DNA from: Streptomyces sp. NBC_01428
GTDB lineage: Bacteria > Actinomycetota > Actinomycetes > Streptomycetales > Streptomycetaceae
Assembly: GCF_036231965.1 (NCBI RefSeq)
Contig: NZ_CP109499.1
Location: 2,046,001 to 2,110,000, forward strand
DNA: 64,000 nucleotides
Direction of reading: 5' to 3'
The translations under genes and the position numbers were made by a program. Shown here in pieces: positions 63,638 through 64,000 of the stretch. Numbering within the stretch: position 1 is the first letter of the stretch; each line of letters starts with the position of its first letter. The notes under the pieces were generated by a model that was not told the origin of the DNA, did no database searches, and worked only from the letters and a program-made list of their open reading frames with translations.

Positions 63638-64000
63638 TCAGCGCACCCGGAACACCGGGCCGCGGGCGGTGAACGGCAGCCGGGCGCCCTGCGGGATCAG
63701 GAAGGCGTGCTCGCGCCGCACCCGCAGCACGTCGCACCAGCCGTCCGTGATCACCAGGATCGGCGCGCCGGGCGGGAAGTCGTCGGCGCGGTGCAGCAGG
63801 TCGACGCCCGGCTGCAGCACGGTGCCGCCGCGGCCGCGGACCCGCACGCTCGCGGCGATCTCGGTGACCGGCAGATAGCCCGCGTCGTGCGGTGCCGCGT
63901 CGCAGAACACCACGCGTGCCGCCGGTACGTCCCGGGACGCGGCGTACGAGGCGATGGCCCCGAGCGCCTTGCCGAGCAGGGTGCGGTCCATGGAGGCGGA
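63638..64000 (-). CDS. VWA-like metallopeptidase family protein, C-terminal part (partial)
   Basis: The last 120 codons are in the window; the gene enters at the right edge in frame (reading S-A-S-M from 64000), so the in-frame Met at 63991 is internal. The S-A-S context looks like the end of a MIDAS DxSxS motif of a von Willebrand A domain. Later ILVITDGWCD and LHRADDFPPGAP resemble the VWA/predicted metallopeptidase (DUF2201-type) proteins often paired with an AAA ATPase. Confidence 0.7.
   Translation of the reverse strand, partial: SASMDRTLLGKALGAIASYAASRDVPAARVVFCDAAPHDAGYLPVTEIAASVRVRGRGGTVLQPGVDLLHRADDFPPGAPILVITDGWCDVLRVRREHAFLIPQGARLPFTARGPVFRVR

Noticed and set aside
63638..63991. 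The right-edge frame as a complete 117-aa protein
   Set aside because: The reading frame stays open to the window edge and the Met falls within a MIDAS-like SxSM context, so it is an internal residue.

Overview
The window is very GC-rich, with GTG and TTG starts, Tat-type lipoprotein signals and long overlapping reading frames. Its gene families (Spo0M, TerD, DUF5753-type XRE regulators, GH75 chitosanase, ROK repressors) point to a Streptomyces chromosome, probably an arm or sub-arm rich in catabolic and secreted functions. I saw no phage, transposase, CRISPR or rRNA. One tRNA-Leu(GAG) is present.

Layout. 1-3020: tail of a GntR/FCD regulator, a shortened acyl-CoA dehydrogenase-like gene, a beta-carbonic anhydrase and a DUF429 gene. 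3106-11990: a carbohydrate locus with a LacI regulator, a Tat-lipoprotein binding protein, two ABC permeases, a secreted multi-domain beta-helix enzyme (best guess GH87 alpha-1,3-glucanase/mycodextranase) and a cytosolic GH13 alpha-glucosidase. 12076-13634: tRNA and a DUF2254 membrane protein. 13695-21862: an oxalate-catabolism locus with an aldehyde dehydrogenase, a sucCD-like pair divergent from formyl-CoA transferase (frc), and two tandem oxalate/formate-type MFS carriers. 21986-29322: a ribose-type ABC transporter operon with an oxidoreductase, a TIM-barrel isomerase and a ROK repressor. 29563-36106: GntR regulator, FabH paralogue, a third oxalate/formate-type MFS with an overlapping 44-aa small subunit, a PanE-like reductase, fdhD and a LysR regulator. 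36247-44415: SDR, isochorismatase-like hydrolase, secreted sialidase with a DUF4185-like partner, BASS transporter with divergent LysR, and a tandem Lrp/AsnC regulator. 44612-50252: DHA2 efflux pump, long-chain acyl-CoA synthetase, aldo/keto reductase and GH75 chitosanase. 50369-64000: mixed genes including a His-rich methyltransferase, TerD, Spo0M, a WYL regulator, pterin dehydratase, ADP-ribosylglycohydrolase, two XRE regulators, a DnaK paralogue, OsmC and a VWA protein cut by the window edge.

How they work together. The most coherent system is oxalate use. Oxalate would enter through OFA carriers and be activated by Frc. Oxalyl-CoA would be decarboxylated by an enzyme not in this window. 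Formate would go to a formate dehydrogenase matured by FdhD, and CO2 would be handled by carbonic anhydrase. Near-identical ATACNGTAT elements lie 72 bp upstream of the acyl-CoA dehydrogenase-like gene, upstream of the carbonic anhydrase, and at the exact midpoint of the sucC/frc divergent promoter region (as a 24-bp inverted repeat). This suggests one regulon, perhaps controlled by the GntR whose 3' end opens the window. The second notable system is the alpha-glucan locus, where a LacI-type regulator with an atypical hinge is associated with TTTGCGT-like direct repeats spaced exactly 21 bp upstream of both the regulator and the transporter. Function assignments come from reading motifs by eye; no database search was run.
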